A stretch of DNA of 64,000 bases from Liopterus haemorrhoidalis. Its lineage: Eukaryota; Arthropoda; Insecta; Coleoptera; Dytiscidae. A model generated the notes under the pieces. It was not told the origin of the DNA. It worked only from the letters and a program-made list of their open reading frames with translations, and did no database searches. This document shows, piece by piece, positions 63,111 to 64,000 of the stretch. How positions within the stretch are numbered: the first letter of the stretch is position 1; every line of letters starts with the position of its first letter. The position numbers and the translations under genes are program-made. The DNA lies in assembly GCA_963971575.1 (NCBI GenBank), contig OZ020616.1:58324907-58388906 (forward strand), given 5' to 3'.

Positions 63111-64000
63111 AAAGTGTAAATTTTCACACATTTCAGGGTTTCGCAGGTATTTAGTAAGTGAATGATGATTATTTGGGATGCCAAAACAAATTTTATGTTA
63201 AAATATTTTTTTTTTTTGTTAAATTTAATTCGAATGCCTAATACCATTTTCACACTAATCTTTAAGATGAGTAAACTTAAAGTTCACCGATGTTTAAGAT
63301 CGGTATGCTTTCACACTTGATGTTTAAATCTCCGGTGCTGTCATCAGCTACAGTAATTTTGTCCTTAAGTTACCGTCATGAAATTACCAGTTTTGAACTG
63401 TCTGCGCAGACGCACATTTTGAATTATTATAAACAAATATGGATATTTCATTTCATTCTACAATAAAGACAGTACAATAAAGAATATATTACACCTGTAT
63501 TAACATGTAAGTCGATACATTTTATCTCAATTATTGTAGCTCTGTATTTTATTATAAACTACACATTATTAAAATAAATAATTTTACTATAACAATAAGC
63601 ATAAACTTATGATAATACAAAATGTTGACAGCACAAATTCAAGGAGTATTTTTTATAATAGAAATTAAGGCAATGCGGACGAAGTTTAAGACGCAGATCT
63701 CTGTCTTAAACATCGCTTATATTTAGACGAGGCCATACGGTTTCACATTAGCGTTTAAAGATACATTCACTTTAACATCCGATCTTAAAGTTCTAGTGTG
63801 AAAAGGGTATAATACCATTATTTAGGTTTCTAATTATGTGCAGTATTTTTTTTTCATTAAGATATCATTAAGATAAGGTTCATTAAGATTTTGAAAATTG
63901 CGCCTATGGCTTCCATTGGTTGTTGTAAGTCATAACTCACTCCTCTGATTTCGTGTATTCAATTTCAACAATTTCCACTGGTTATTAAATTAACGCTTTT
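63111..64000 (-). mobile_element. family H element, interrupted, runs off the window
   Basis: Hairpin GTGTAAATTTTCACAC, AGGGTTTCGCAGGTATTTAG, AATTCGAATGCCTAA (63241). Then the 568-bp MITE, then TACCATTATTTAGGTTTCTA to TTAAATTAACGCTTTT at the window end. Confidence 0.82.
63242..63809 (-). mobile_element. 568-bp MITE with TAA duplication, copy 2
   Basis: Inverse of the element at 49249 (ends TACCATTTTCACACTAATC and inverse). TAA at 63239-63241 and 63810-63812. Other H copies (6890-6910, 22740-22755, 50036-50050) show the empty site CCTAATACCATTATTT. Confidence 0.87.

Overview
This window looks like a stretch of arthropod, most likely insect, nuclear DNA: AT-rich, almost without long open reading frames, and packed with transposable-element remains. 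The recognisable proteins are animal mariner (SETMAR-like), DD41D, Tc1 (DD34E), piggyBac, Tigger/pogo, Merlin-like and jockey-type reverse transcriptase fragments. The species cannot be named from what is visible. No intact host gene, rRNA, functional tRNA, CRISPR array or bacterial operon is visible. A few short GC-richer open frames (766-933, 37719-37871, 42808-42948, 54466-54594) are the only candidates for host exons, all at low confidence.

Layout. 1-4200: a CCAAT/TATA-like promoter with a small ORF, a ~132-bp tandem repeat, then a composite of two repeat families (here called G and H). 4250-6230: a SETMAR-like mariner with an 823-bp MITE inserted in it. 6770-7450: truncated H copies. 9561-10988: a full-length mariner pseudogene with an internal 170-bp duplication. 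11460-11950: a LINE 3' end and a 143-bp duplication. 12345-13646: a 1.3-kb TIR element. 14549-15142: a complete G element. 15536-16270: a deleted Tigger element. 17670-18752: a deleted piggyBac carrying a foldback element. 19878-21915: a TIR element (Z) carrying three other elements. 22368-25480: H copies, two of them head to tail. 26196-28371: a DD41D deletion derivative, a mariner remnant and a Merlin-like element with 25-bp TIRs and an 8-bp target duplication. 29007-32480: G copies and an H copy with internal tandem amplification. 33797-35480: a ~134-bp satellite split by an H element. 36021-37690: G and K copies in repeat W. 39343-39749: the first copy of MITE X. 41105-42030: an A-rich minisatellite. 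43376-45007: a Tc1 element with IR/DR ends, followed by a reverse transcriptase fragment. 46093-47673: a deleted DDE transposon carrying X. 49194-53602: a hAT-like element holding at least six other elements, including a tRNA-derived SINE. 54950-55440: a deleted mariner. 55870-56780: ~290-bp tandem units. 57844-60660: an H element, then a mariner remnant carrying a 1.4-kb foldback element carrying X. 61082-64000: G, piggyBac and H copies with further insertions.

The main pattern is the shared architecture of families H, G and K: a T-run 5' flank, a (GTCT)n or GT microsatellite shortly inside the 5' end, a 3' subterminal inverted copy of the 5' end, a terminal hairpin, and insertion into T-runs without an obvious target duplication. 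This matches descriptions of non-autonomous Helitron/Helentron-type elements (HINE/MINE class). H copies also carry a tRNA-like block at one fixed position whose sequence differs between copies. Several insertions are shown directly by an uninterrupted paralogue elsewhere in the window. Nothing visible suggests that any element here encodes a complete active transposase.
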